From an uncultured Aquiluna sp. (lineage in GTDB: Bacteria; Actinomycetota; Actinomycetes; Actinomycetales; Microbacteriaceae): a stretch of 33,712 nucleotides of DNA. The stretch lies in contig CAJJAJ010000017.1 of assembly GCA_905182225.1 (NCBI GenBank), forward strand, positions 1 through 33,712, in the 5' to 3' direction. Of this stretch, positions 1-6,579 are shown one piece after another. Numbering within the stretch: position 1 is the stretch's first letter; each line of letters begins with the position of its first letter. Position numbers and translations under genes: made by a program. The notes below the pieces were generated by a model. It ran no database searches. It was given only the letters and a program-made list of their open reading frames with translations, and was not told the DNA's origin.

Positions 1-88
1 TTGCAATGACCTCACGCAGTTCGAAGAGATCAAAACCGGTGGCTCCCTCACTTACCTGGTGAGTCTTCCCTGCTAACAATATGTTCAC
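1..88 (-). CDS. Start of a minus-strand gene, possibly threonyl-tRNA synthetase (partial)
   Basis: An open frame runs off the left edge, starting at a GTG at position 88 on the minus strand. A strong ribosome binding site (AAAGGAG, positions 94-100) lies 5 nt upstream. The 29 visible residues begin MNILLAGKTH and continue SEGATGFDLFELREVIA. The segment TGFDLFELREVIA resembles the first TGS-domain strand of actinobacterial threonyl-tRNA synthetases, where a similar TG-DLF-VVA pattern is found. The ribosome binding site and reading frame are directly visible. The thrS identity is a guess from a short match and needs the sequence to the left of the window. Confidence 0.5.
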   Translation of the reverse strand, partial: MNILLAGKTHQVSEGATGFDLFELREVIA

Positions 89-144
89 TTGTGCTCCTTT
101 ACCTTCCAAAGTCTACCTACCGACTTAGGCATGCCTTGCTAGTA

Positions 145-711
145 ATGGCTCAAAAAACCCAGCAAAATAACGTTATGAACAAAAACAATGACCGTGATCT
201 CGAGCGAAGGCTAAATTGGCTGAGGGCAGCTGTCCTAGGTGCAAACGATGGGATTGTCTCGGTGGCAGGCATTGTCGTGGGAGTAGCCGCGGCGGGAGCA
301 AGCTACGAGGTAATTCTCCTTGCTGGTATAGCGGCTATTGTCGCAGGAGCTATTTCCATGGGCGGCGGCGAGTTCATAAGCGTAAGTGCCCAGCGCGATA
401 CGGAAGTAGCACACGGTAGAAAAAAGGGCAGTATTAATGCAAGACCTTGGTCTGCAGCTTGGTCCTCACTTCTCGCTTTTATATCGGGTGCCGCACTGCC
501 GCTGATCGCTATCACCGGTCCATGGCAAGCAATTAGCATTCAAGCTACCTTTGCGAGTGTTGTTGTAGCGCTAGGACTTACCGGATGGTGGGCGGCATGG
601 GCCGGCAGCACACCGGTTCTGAAATCAATTGCACGAAACGTTGTGATTAGTACTCTGACAATGGGAATTTCCTACGCAATTGGAGCGCTTTTGGGCGTAA
701 CCGTCCTCTAG
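145..711 (+). CDS. VIT1/CCC1-family membrane protein lacking the cytoplasmic metal-binding domain
   Basis: Members of the VIT1/CCC1 family export or sequester Fe2+/Mn2+ across membranes. The diagnostic first helix with WLRAAVLGANDGIVS is present, followed by a second helix and the loop motif GGGEFISVSAQRDTE, then three further hydrophobic helices. In ordinary bacterial members about 50-60 hydrophilic residues, forming a three-helix cytoplasmic metal-binding domain, separate the QRDTE motif from the third helix. Here only about a dozen residues (AHGRKKGSINAR) join them, so the protein is about 188 residues instead of roughly 230. The start is uncertain: ATG 145, ATG 175 and GTG 91 are all in frame and none has a clear ribosome binding site. 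GTG 91 is disfavoured because it would abut the minus-strand gene start at 88. mqo follows 18 nt later. Confidence 0.8.
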   Translation: MAQKTQQNNVMNKNNDRDLERRLNWLRAAVLGANDGIVSVAGIVVGVAAAGASYEVILLAGIAAIVAGAISMGGGEFISVSAQRDTEVAHGRKKGSINARPWSAAWSSLLAFISGAALPLIAITGPWQAISIQATFASVVVALGLTGWWAAWAGSTPVLKSIARNVVISTLTMGISYAIGALLGVTVL

Positions 712-717
712 AGCGAT

Positions 718-723
718 TACCCT
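718..723 (+). promoter_or_regulatory. -10 box of mqo (leaderless start)
   Basis: TACCCT ends 6 nt before the GTG start at 730. It fits the TANNNT -10 pattern, there is no ribosome binding site, and the same spacing recurs before other genes in this window. An mRNA beginning at or next to the start codon is inferred. Confidence 0.4.
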
Positions 724-729
724 TTTAGT

Positions 730-2196
730 GTGAGTGAGATAGAAAAATACGACTTTGCCCTAATTGGTGGCGGAATCATGTCCGCAACCTTGGGCGTGCT
801 TCTAAAAAAGCTTGACCCGAGCATTTCGATTGTTATGTATGAGCGGTTGAGCGAAGTAGCAGAAGAAAGCTCAAACCCCTGGAATAACGCTGGGACCGGA
901 CACGCGGCACTGTGTGAACTGAATTACATGCCGGACTCGACAGACGGTTCATTGCCAGATCCTGCCAAGGCAGTGGCAATCAACGAGCAGTTTCAGGTCT
1001 CTAGACAGTTCTGGTCCAGCCTCGTTTCTCTAGGCGCCCTCGATGACCCAAAGACATTTATCCGCTCGGTCCCTCACATAACGTTTGTTCGCGGCGATTC
1101 AGATGTCGACTACCTACGAAGAAGACAGAAGTCCCTTGATGCCCAGCCACTATTTACCGGCATGAAGTTCTCCGAGGATGCTCAGCAGCTCTCAGAGTGG
1201 ATCCCCTTGATGATGGATGGCAGGGACAACGAGAAAATAGCCGCGACATTTACAGACCAGGGCACCGATGTCGACTATGGCTCCATGACCAAGCAGATGA
1301 TTAACTGGCTAGTCAAAAATGGCATGCGACTGGAGACGAACACCGAAGTCAAATCTGTCCTTCAATTTGAAGATAAGAAGTGGCAGCTCTGGTTCGGTGG
1401 TTCCCCAGGACGTATCGTCCACGCGGATAAGGTTTTCGTTGGTGCCGGCGGATACGCGTTGAAGATCCTTCAAAAATCTGGAATTCCAGAAATAGATGGT
1501 TACGGAACTTTCCCGGTTAGCGGCCACTTCCTGAGAACCGATGATCCTGAAATAGTTGCCAGCCATCAAGCTAAGGTCTATTCGCAGGCTGAGGTTGGGG
1601 CTCCCCCAATGTCCGTGCCGCATCTTGACACCAGAGTGGTGGACGGAAAAACTAGCTTGCTATTCGGACCATTTGCCGGCATCAATCCCAAGTTCTTGAA
1701 AAACGGTTCAGTACTTGATCTGCCCATGTCGATAAGGATCAAGAACATCAGTTCATACCTTTCGGTTGCACTCAGAAACTTGAGTCTTGTGAAATATTTA
1801 CTGACTGAAGTAACAAAGTCAAAGAAAAGCAAGTTCGCCTCCCTGAGAGCATTTGTGCCCAATGCCGCTCCGAAGGATTGGTCATATTACGAAGCCGGCC
1901 AACGCGCTCAAGTCATCAAGCCAAACGGTCGTGGCGGAACGCTGCAATTCGGAACTGAGGTTATTTCCAGCAAGGACGGAACCATTGCGGGTCTTCTGGG
2001 AGCGAGCCCGGGAGCTTCGGTAAGCGTAAGTGTGATGCTCGACGTGCTGGAGAGAATGGCGCCGGATGAGTTCCCAACCTGGACAAAGTCCATAAAAGAG
2101 CTGATACCAACCTTTGGCAAAGACCTAAATGAGAACGCGGCGCTCGCCAAAAAGACGATGAAGCAGACAGCGAAGTCACTGAAACTAACCGCCTAA
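730..2196 (+). CDS. mqo: Malate:quinone oxidoreductase
   Basis: Mqo is a peripheral membrane FAD enzyme that oxidises malate to oxaloacetate and passes electrons to the quinone pool, replacing or supplementing NAD-dependent malate dehydrogenase in the TCA cycle. The 488 residues match the family length. The N-terminal FAD-binding segment FALIGGGIMSATLG is at residues 9-22, and the Mqo signature around residues 47-64 includes NPWNNAGTGHAALCELNY. The C-terminal part retains the conserved LLGASPGASVSVSVMLD segment. The GTG start is supported by a -10 box 6 nt upstream and by the family N-terminus. It is encoded close behind the VIT-family gene and ahead of the ABM monooxygenase, each apparently with its own promoter. 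The identification is secure. Confidence 0.96.
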   Translation: MSEIEKYDFALIGGGIMSATLGVLLKKLDPSISIVMYERLSEVAEESSNPWNNAGTGHAALCELNYMPDSTDGSLPDPAKAVAINEQFQVSRQFWSSLVSLGALDDPKTFIRSVPHITFVRGDSDVDYLRRRQKSLDAQPLFTGMKFSEDAQQLSEWIPLMMDGRDNEKIAATFTDQGTDVDYGSMTKQMINWLVKNGMRLETNTEVKSVLQFEDKKWQLWFGGSPGRIVHADKVFVGAGGYALKILQKSGIPEIDGYGTFPVSGHFLRTDDPEIVASHQAKVYSQAEVGAPPMSVPHLDTRVVDGKTSLLFGPFAGINPKFLKNGSVLDLPMSIRIKNISSYLSVALRNLSLVKYLLTEVTKSKKSKFASLRAFVPNAAPKDWSYYEAGQRAQVIKPNGRGGTLQFGTEVISSKDGTIAGLLGASPGASVSVSVMLDVLERMAPDEFPTWTKSIKELIPTFGKDLNENAALAKKTMKQTAKSLKLTA

Positions 2197-2210
2197 CAAC
2201 TCAGCACCTG

Positions 2211-2216
2211 TAGCCT
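2211..2216 (+). promoter_or_regulatory. -10 box of the ABM-domain gene (leaderless start)
   Basis: TAGCCT is followed by exactly 6 nt (TCACGC) and then ATG 2223. No ribosome binding site precedes the ATG. The spacing is that expected when transcription starts on the first base of the start codon. Confidence 0.45.
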
Positions 2217-2222
2217 TCACGC

Positions 2223-2510
2223 ATGAAAACATGCACTGTTGTAGCTACTTTTACCCCGAATCCTGCAAACCTGATCGAAGTCAAAGAGCTTCTGCTCGAC
2301 GTCGCAAAAGATGTCCGGCTCGAGCTTGGTTGCCTTTACTACGACCTCTACGAGGAAGTGTCAGGAAAGCTGATTTTCATCGAGGCATGGGAGTCCAGAG
2401 ACCTCTGGCAAATCCACAATGATGCGCCCACTGTGGCAAGAATCCGCGAATTTATAGACGGCAGACTCTCGGAGCCAGTAATGGTCCAGGAAATGTACAC
2501 CGCGAATTAG
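2223..2510 (+). CDS. ABM-domain monooxygenase (YgiN-like quinol monooxygenase family)
   Basis: This 95-residue protein is a single antibiotic-biosynthesis-monooxygenase (ABM) domain, a dimeric alpha/beta-barrel fold. The pattern MKTCTVVATFTPNPAN, then GCLYYDLYEE, then FIEAWESRDLWQIHNDA is typical. E. coli YgiN is a quinol monooxygenase, and other members degrade haem or act on polyketides, so the substrate here is not settled. The gene follows mqo by 26 nt but has its own likely -10 box. It faces a minus-strand pair related to quinone-detoxification enzymes, which makes a quinol or quinone substrate plausible. Confidence 0.85.
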   Translation: MKTCTVVATFTPNPANLIEVKELLLDVAKDVRLELGCLYYDLYEEVSGKLIFIEAWESRDLWQIHNDAPTVARIREFIDGRLSEPVMVQEMYTAN

Positions 2511-2538
2511 CCGAGAGCTAAAAAATTAGAAGGCTAAA

Positions 2539-2564
2539 GACTTCCAGCCCTTTTCGGCTGAGTC
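2539..2564 (-). terminator. Stem-loop downstream of the 45-residue peptide gene
   Basis: GACT and CAGCC at 2539-2549 pair with GGCTG and AGTC at 2556-2564 around a six-base loop, with two unpaired bases in one arm. On the minus strand a T-rich stretch follows, with its T-run near 2520-2525. It lies between the convergent ABM gene and the small minus-strand ORF and could terminate the latter. The T-tract is displaced, so intrinsic termination is uncertain. Confidence 0.35.
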
Positions 2565-2579
2565 ATCTGAAATGTTCGA

Positions 2580-2717
2580 CTACTTGAGGTCTTTTCCAAA
2601 GATGGAGGAAACCGAGAGATGCGCGAACATCCCTAGCAGTGAAATGATGCCCACCGCCGAAAGCGACATCAGGACAGTTACTTCGTTCAGCACTAGAACC
2701 AAGTCGTGGCTTTCCAT
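2580..2717 (-). CDS. Small single-span membrane peptide, 45 residues, unknown function
   Basis: A minus-strand ORF begins ATG 2717, preceded by an AAAGGA ribosome binding site 7-8 nt upstream, and ends TAG 2580. The product begins MESHDLVLVLNEVTVLM, continues as one hydrophobic segment (about residues 12-40, SLSAVGIISLLGMFAHLSV) and ends in the polar tail SIFGKDLK. No family is recognised. The evidence for coding is the ribosome binding site, the uninterrupted hydrophobic span and the position in an otherwise unexplained gap. It lies 53 nt downstream of the MhqD-like hydrolase on the same strand, so it could be the last cistron of that unit or have its own promoter. Confidence 0.6.
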   Translation of the reverse strand: MESHDLVLVLNEVTVLMSLSAVGIISLLGMFAHLSVSSIFGKDLK

Positions 2718-2770
2718 CAGATCATCCTTTTTTTCGTGTGATTAGAGTTTAGTTTCTTTTCGCCTGCGCC

Positions 2771-3385
2771 TCAGAGATAAAGCGCATTCGCAATCTCAGT
2801 AACGTGCGATTGGGAAATTTGGTGTCCACCAGGATGGCGTAACCACTTGATGTCAGCACCAAAACTGTGGAGTTCTTGAACCCAAGCTTCGCTCACCTGC
2901 ACCGGGGCGTAAGGGTCCTGATCACCATTTGCTAGCCAGATGTGCTTTCCCTTGAGGTTTATGTCATCAACCGCACGATAGGGCTTGGTAGAGCCAAATA
3001 GGGCTGCTCCGGATAGCAGTGCTGGATGCTTGATCAATAAAGCCGCAGCGGTGTTTGCGCCGTTACTAAAACCGGCACCAAAGATGTTGGAGCGATCAAG
3101 CTCATACTCGACAATCGCGGCCTCAATAAACTCGGACAGCTCTGCGACTCCCTGGTCTATGGAAGCTTCGTTGAAGCTGCCATCCGGGTAGCGCTCAAAG
3201 AAGCGATTCATTCCAGACTCTAAATGCATGCCCCTAGGTGACAAGACCGAAGCTTCAAGATCTAAGGCTCTGGCTAGTCCAAGAAGATCATGTTCGTCAG
3301 CGCCTGTGCCGTGCAGCAATAGCAACGTCCGAGAGGAACTTCCCCTCTGAAATACGTGTGGTCTTGCTAGATCGTTATTTGCCAT
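2771..3385 (-). CDS. Phospholipase/carboxylesterase-family hydrolase (MhqD-like)
   Basis: An alpha/beta hydrolase of 204 residues, the normal length for this family. The oxyanion motif HGTGADEHDLL starts at residue 25. The nucleophile is Ser107 in GFSNGA, the acid Asp157 in NGDQDPYAP, and the base His188 in HPGGHQ. It starts 4 nt after the stop of the ring-cleaving dioxygenase, so the two are co-transcribed. In Bacillus subtilis a homologous pair, MhqE dioxygenase with MhqD hydrolase, belongs to the methylhydroquinone/catechol resistance regulon. A role in clearing quinone-type electrophiles is inferred from that pairing. The true substrate is unknown. Confidence 0.85.
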   Translation of the reverse strand: MANNDLARPHVFQRGSSSRTLLLLHGTGADEHDLLGLARALDLEASVLSPRGMHLESGMNRFFERYPDGSFNEASIDQGVAELSEFIEAAIVEYELDRSNIFGAGFSNGANTAAALLIKHPALLSGAALFGSTKPYRAVDDINLKGKHIWLANGDQDPYAPVQVSEAWVQELHSFGADIKWLRHPGGHQISQSHVTEIANALYL

Positions 3386-3389
3386 CTTG

Positions 3390-4325
3390 CTAGACGCTAA
3401 TCTCGGTCAGGGTCTGCTGGATTTGATCTCTTGACGGCTCTAGCCACGGTGGAAGCTTTAGCTTCTTGCCAAGTTCCAGAAGCGGCTCATCGATCTCAAA
3501 GCCGGGATCATCCGTTGCAATCTCGAACAGCACTCCCCCGGGTTCTCTGAAATAGATGCTCTTGAAATACTGTCTGTCCTTGATTTCAGTGACGGCAACC
3601 CCTTGGTTCATAAGCTCCTGCTGCCATAGCTCCATGGTCGTTAGATCAGGTGCCCTAAATGCCACGTGGTGAACCGTGCCGCCGGCTTGCAGGCCGCGGT
3701 CGCCCACTCCCCCGAGAACTTCCACCTTGGCCCCGGAGGCGCCTTCAGCCATCTGGAAGTTTGCCCTTCCAGAAGTCTCTGACGAAAGACTCATGCCCAA
3801 TAAATTCTGCAGCATGCCTGCGGTTGGATCGATCTGGATCTGCGAAAGCTCAACGGAATGAAAACCCCGCACCGCATGCTCGGCTGGAATGTTTGCAACT
3901 CCATCCCAACCGCTTCTAATGTCACCGACGGTTCCAACAAGCCGCAGGCGCATGCCGTCGTAATCACGAACCTCGATTAGGTCATGGCCAGCTGAGTCCT
4001 TCCCCCACGCCCAATCGATGTTGAGCCCCGCCAAGTGCTTACTCCAAAACCCAAGCGATGTGGCTGGAACTGAGAACGAGGTTGCCGTGGTTAGGCCTGA
4101 GCCCTCGCGACCTGGAGTTACGCCGGGCCATGGAAAGAAAGTCAAAATCGAAGCCGGAGAGCCGTGCTCGTCTCCGTAGTAGAGATGCCAAATGTGCGGT
4201 GCATCGAAATTTACTGTTTGCTTTACGAGCCGCAGCCCAAAAACCTTCGTGTAGAAATCAACATTTCGCTGTGGGTCTCCGGCAATGGCCGTTACGTGAT
4301 GAATACCGTGTGGGGTTACGCTCAT
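3390..4325 (-). CDS. Ring-cleaving dioxygenase, glyoxalase/VOC superfamily (MhqE/MhqO-like)
   Basis: Two vicinal-oxygen-chelate domains are present. The first opens with the metal-binding HHVTAIAGDPQRN and FYTKVFGLRLVKQTVNFD. The second includes GTVHHVAFRAPD and ends with the metal-ligand strand GGVLFEIATDDPGF. This is the standard signature of ring-cleaving dioxygenases of the MhqO/LinE-related type, about 310 residues. I place the start at ATG 4325, preceded by GGAG with 6 nt spacing, rather than the in-frame codon at 4349. The residues gained by the longer start do not match the family. It is followed 4 nt later by the MhqD-like hydrolase and lies 71 nt downstream of the PGPGW gene. The likely role is opening hydroquinone or catechol rings. 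Confidence 0.88.
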   Translation of the reverse strand: MSVTPHGIHHVTAIAGDPQRNVDFYTKVFGLRLVKQTVNFDAPHIWHLYYGDEHGSPASILTFFPWPGVTPGREGSGLTTATSFSVPATSLGFWSKHLAGLNIDWAWGKDSAGHDLIEVRDYDGMRLRLVGTVGDIRSGWDGVANIPAEHAVRGFHSVELSQIQIDPTAGMLQNLLGMSLSSETSGRANFQMAEGASGAKVEVLGGVGDRGLQAGGTVHHVAFRAPDLTTMELWQQELMNQGVAVTEIKDRQYFKSIYFREPGGVLFEIATDDPGFEIDEPLLELGKKLKLPPWLEPSRDQIQQTLTEISV

Positions 4326-4396
4326 TTGATTCTCCATTCCACTGGGCAAAGCAGTAACTCCACAAGAACATTCCCCGACGACGACAAGGAAGCCTT

Positions 4397-4660
4397 TTAG
4401 TTCTTAGGCCTCCGCCTAAAGATTTGCTTGATCCGCGCCACAATTCTTTCCAGCCCCTGCAGGCCCTGCTGGTTCAACTCTCTCGCCCACTTGATTTCTA
4501 GTGCCAAAATTGAGAGCCCGAAGAAGATAAACAAGAGTCCGGGACCAGGTGTGACAAGCATTATCAGTCCAAGAATTACAAGTGCAAAGCCGATCAGCAT
4601 AATCAAAGCCCAACGAATAGGGTGAGGCAGATTTGCCAATATCTTTTTCAGCTTTTCCAT
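4397..4660 (-). CDS. PGPGW-family small membrane protein
   Basis: An 87-residue protein with a hydrophobic stretch at about residues 17-36, the signature turn VTPGPG, and a second hydrophobic segment LLFIFFGLSILALE. An amphipathic basic tail rich in Arg, Lys and Gln follows (RIKQIFRRRPKN). This is the layout of the putative transmembrane PGPGW family (TIGR02611-type proteins of actinobacteria), whose function is unknown. The start ATG has only a weak purine run upstream (TTGAGAATTGA). It lies upstream of the dioxygenase on the same strand and downstream of the tRNA cluster. A 143-nt gap separates it from tRNA-Val, with no convincing terminator seen. Confidence 0.8.
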   Translation of the reverse strand: MEKLKKILANLPHPIRWALIMLIGFALVILGLIMLVTPGPGLLFIFFGLSILALEIKWARELNQQGLQGLERIVARIKQIFRRRPKN

Positions 4661-4803
4661 TCAATTCTCAACTGTCTTCACGTCATAAGTATTTCAGGTC
4701 ACAGAGAGAAATCACTGCTTTTTCAGCAACCTTGGAGCAAAGAACACACGAAACAGAAAGCAGGTATTTTGAATTGAGGTGCAGCTTGTTTACTGGGCTA
4801 TCT

Positions 4804-4878
4804 TGGTGGGCGATACTGGGTTCGAACCAGCGACCTCTTCCGTGTCAGGGAAGCGCGCTACCACTGCGCCAATCGCCC
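4804..4878 (-). tRNA. tRNA-Val (GAC)
   Basis: The minus strand folds into a complete cloverleaf. The acceptor stem GGGCGAT pairs with ATCGCCC, and the anticodon loop CTGACAC carries GAC. The T-arm GGTTCGAACCC is intact, the discriminator base is A, and the 3' CCA is encoded. It is the last of three tRNAs transcribed leftward. Confidence 0.97.
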
Positions 4879-4889
4879 AGCTTTGGTGC

Positions 4890-4963
4890 TGGAGGTGAAG
4901 ACGGGATTCGAACCCGTGTACGCGGCTTTGCAGGCCGCTGCCTCGCCTCTCGGCCACTCCACC
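4890..4963 (-). tRNA. tRNA-Cys (GCA)
   Basis: The acceptor GGTGGAG pairs with CTTCACC, with one G-T pair. The anticodon loop CTGCAAA carries GCA, and the T-arm GGGTTCGAATCCC is intact. The discriminator is T, as expected for a cysteine tRNA, followed by an encoded CCA. It lies 11 nt from tRNA-Val, so the two are processed from one transcript. Confidence 0.97.
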
Positions 4964-4988
4964 AGTACAGAGACTAAAAGCCTCTGAG

Positions 4989-5060
4989 AGCGGATGACGA
5001 GATTCGAACTCGCGACCCCAACCTTGGCAAGGTTGTGCGCTACCACTGCGCCACATCCGC
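4989..5060 (-). tRNA. tRNA-Gly (GCC)
   Basis: The acceptor GCGGATG pairs with CATCCGC. The anticodon loop TTGCCAA carries GCC, the T-arm GAGTTCGAATCTC is intact, and the discriminator is T. The next three bases on the minus strand are CTC, so the CCA end is not encoded and must be added after transcription, unlike its two neighbours. The Gly-Cys-Val order is common in actinobacteria. The promoter must lie within about 50 bp, between this gene and the terminator at 5111-5152. Confidence 0.96.
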
Positions 5061-5110
5061 ATGCTCTTTTTCAAGAACTAGATAACTATGCCACAAAAAC
5101 GATTGCCATG

Positions 5111-5152
5111 AAAACACAAAGGCGGGAGAAAGATCTCCCGCCTTTGTGTTTT
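5111..5152 (-). terminator. Rho-independent terminator of amt
   Basis: A perfect 19-bp inverted repeat (AAAACACAAAGGCGGGAGA and its complement) surrounds a four-base loop. On the minus strand the stem ends in a T-rich run (TGTGTTTTC). It lies just past the amt stop codon. The element is symmetric enough to work in both directions and insulates amt from the tRNA operon. Confidence 0.92.
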
Positions 5153-5168
5153 CTTGAATCTATTTGAG

Positions 5169-6389
5169 CTACCTTACCTCTGCATCCTGGCCGAAGCTGT
5201 AAGCAGCCTCGCCGTGGACAACGGAGTCAACGCCTGCGATCTCATCCTCGCTCTTGACCCTGAAGCCAACGGTCTTCTCGATAGCGAAGCCGATAACAAG
5301 GGCAAGCACGAAGCTGTAGGCAAGAACACCAAAGGCTGCAATTGCCTGCACGACTAGCTGTCCGATGTCTCCACCTGTGAACAAGCCGGTGTCGATTGCG
5401 AAGAATCCTAGGTACAGAGTTCCAACCAAACCGGACACCAAGTGGATGCCGACTACGTCAAGTGAGTCGTCGTAGCCGAACTTGTACTTGAGATCTACGG
5501 CTAGAGCAGATAGCACACCAGCAAGAACACCAAGCAGCAGTGCGAAGACAGGAGTCACGTTCGCACAAGCTGGAGTGATGGCAACTAGACCAGACACTGC
5601 ACCCGAGGCTGCACCAATTGAAGTGGCCTTGCCTTCTTTGACCTTTTCAATAACAAGCCATCCAAGAATGGCTGCAGCGGTTGCACCAAGTGTGTTCACG
5701 GTGATTAGACCAACGTTTTGCATGCCGTTCAGGAACTCTGCTCCAACGTTGAATCCGAACCAACCGAACCATAGAAGTCCTGCACCAAGAAGTACAAGTG
5801 GCACGTTGTGTGGCTGCATGATCCCCTTGGCAAAGCCAAAGCGCTTACCAAGAACAATTGCGAGTGCTAGAGCGGCAGCTCCAGCGTTGATGTGTACTGC
5901 TGTACCACCTGCGTAATCAATAACTCCAGGCATATCGAGCCAGGTACCAAGCTCCATGACCCATCCGCCACCCCAAACCCAAGCTGCAACTGGGAAGTAG
6001 CCGAAGGTAGCGAAGAGACCCGCAAATATCAACCACGAGCCAAACTTGGCTCGATCCGCAATCGCACCAGAGATTAGGGCAATGGTGATAATTGCGAATG
6101 TTGCACCGAACGCTGCGCCAATAAGGCCGTCGTTATCTAGTCCATCAAGACCGAAAGCCGCGAATGGGCTTCCAGCGAAGTCCGTTGGGTCTTCGACCGC
6201 GGACATGCTGTAGCCGTACAGCACCCATAGGACGCCAACTAAGGCGATTGAACCAAAACTCATCATCATCATGCTGACTACGGACTTGGCCTTTACGAGA
6301 CCTCCGTAAAAGAAAGCCAGACCCGGGGTCATAAGTAGTACCAGTGCTGTTGCGGTTACCGCCCAGCTAAGTTCTCCTGTATCTAACAT
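5169..6389 (-). CDS. amt: Ammonium transporter
   Basis: Amt proteins are trimeric 11-helix channels for NH4+/NH3 uptake. This 406-residue protein has all hallmarks: FFYGGLVKAKSVVSMMM near the N-terminus, the conserved Asp in VIDYAGGTAVH, and the twin pore histidines in TAVHINAG and DVVGIHLVSG. The cytoplasmic tail ends EDEIAGVDSVVHGEAAYSF, the segment that contacts PII proteins. The start has a good ribosome binding site (GGAGAGG). A GlnR-like operator lies about 73 bp upstream. In many actinobacteria amt is followed by glnK and glnD. Here it is followed directly by a strong terminator and tRNAs, so any PII gene must be elsewhere. Confidence 0.97.
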   Translation of the reverse strand: MLDTGELSWAVTATALVLLMTPGLAFFYGGLVKAKSVVSMMMMSFGSIALVGVLWVLYGYSMSAVEDPTDFAGSPFAAFGLDGLDNDGLIGAAFGATFAIITIALISGAIADRAKFGSWLIFAGLFATFGYFPVAAWVWGGGWVMELGTWLDMPGVIDYAGGTAVHINAGAAALALAIVLGKRFGFAKGIMQPHNVPLVLLGAGLLWFGWFGFNVGAEFLNGMQNVGLITVNTLGATAAAILGWLVIEKVKEGKATSIGAASGAVSGLVAITPACANVTPVFALLLGVLAGVLSALAVDLKYKFGYDDSLDVVGIHLVSGLVGTLYLGFFAIDTGLFTGGDIGQLVVQAIAAFGVLAYSFVLALVIGFAIEKTVGFRVKSEDEIAGVDSVVHGEAAYSFGQDAEVR

Positions 6390-6461
6390 TTGTTACACCT
6401 CTCCAAATAGGTTTCAAGCGATCGAATTCTCCGAGCACATGGGATAGCTTTCCGCTACAAG

Positions 6462-6499
6462 GTTTCAGACAGTCACTTGTAATGTTTCGGTCTGGTTAC
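6462..6499 (-). promoter_or_regulatory. Candidate GlnR operator upstream of amt
   Basis: Reading the minus strand, four half-sites follow one another: GTAAC, 6 nt, GAAAC, 7 nt, GTGAC, 5 nt, GAAAC. The actinobacterial GlnR consensus is alternating GTNAC and GNAAC half-sites about 11 bp apart, and these sites start 11, 12 and 10 bp apart. The orientation points at amt, whose start is about 73 bp downstream. nhaA diverges on the other side, about 80 bp away. The match is seen in the sequence; GlnR binding is inferred from the established consensus. Confidence 0.55.
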
Positions 6500-6579
6500 A
6501 TCTTCAGAAATTGTCGGGCTAAGAAAATTAGCCAAACACCACAGGGTATTCTGAGGAGAGAAAATCGAAATGGAGAGCC

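Noticed and set aside
91-144. Upstream extension of the VIT-family protein from GTG 91
   Set aside because: The added residues do not resemble the family, and the start would abut the ribosome binding site and start of the minus-strand gene at 88. A TATGTT at 80-85 does sit 5 nt before it, so it is not fully excluded.
4633-5074. ORFs of 94-114 residues on both strands across the tRNA cluster
   Set aside because: They translate the tRNA genes and resemble well-known spurious proteins predicted over tRNAs.
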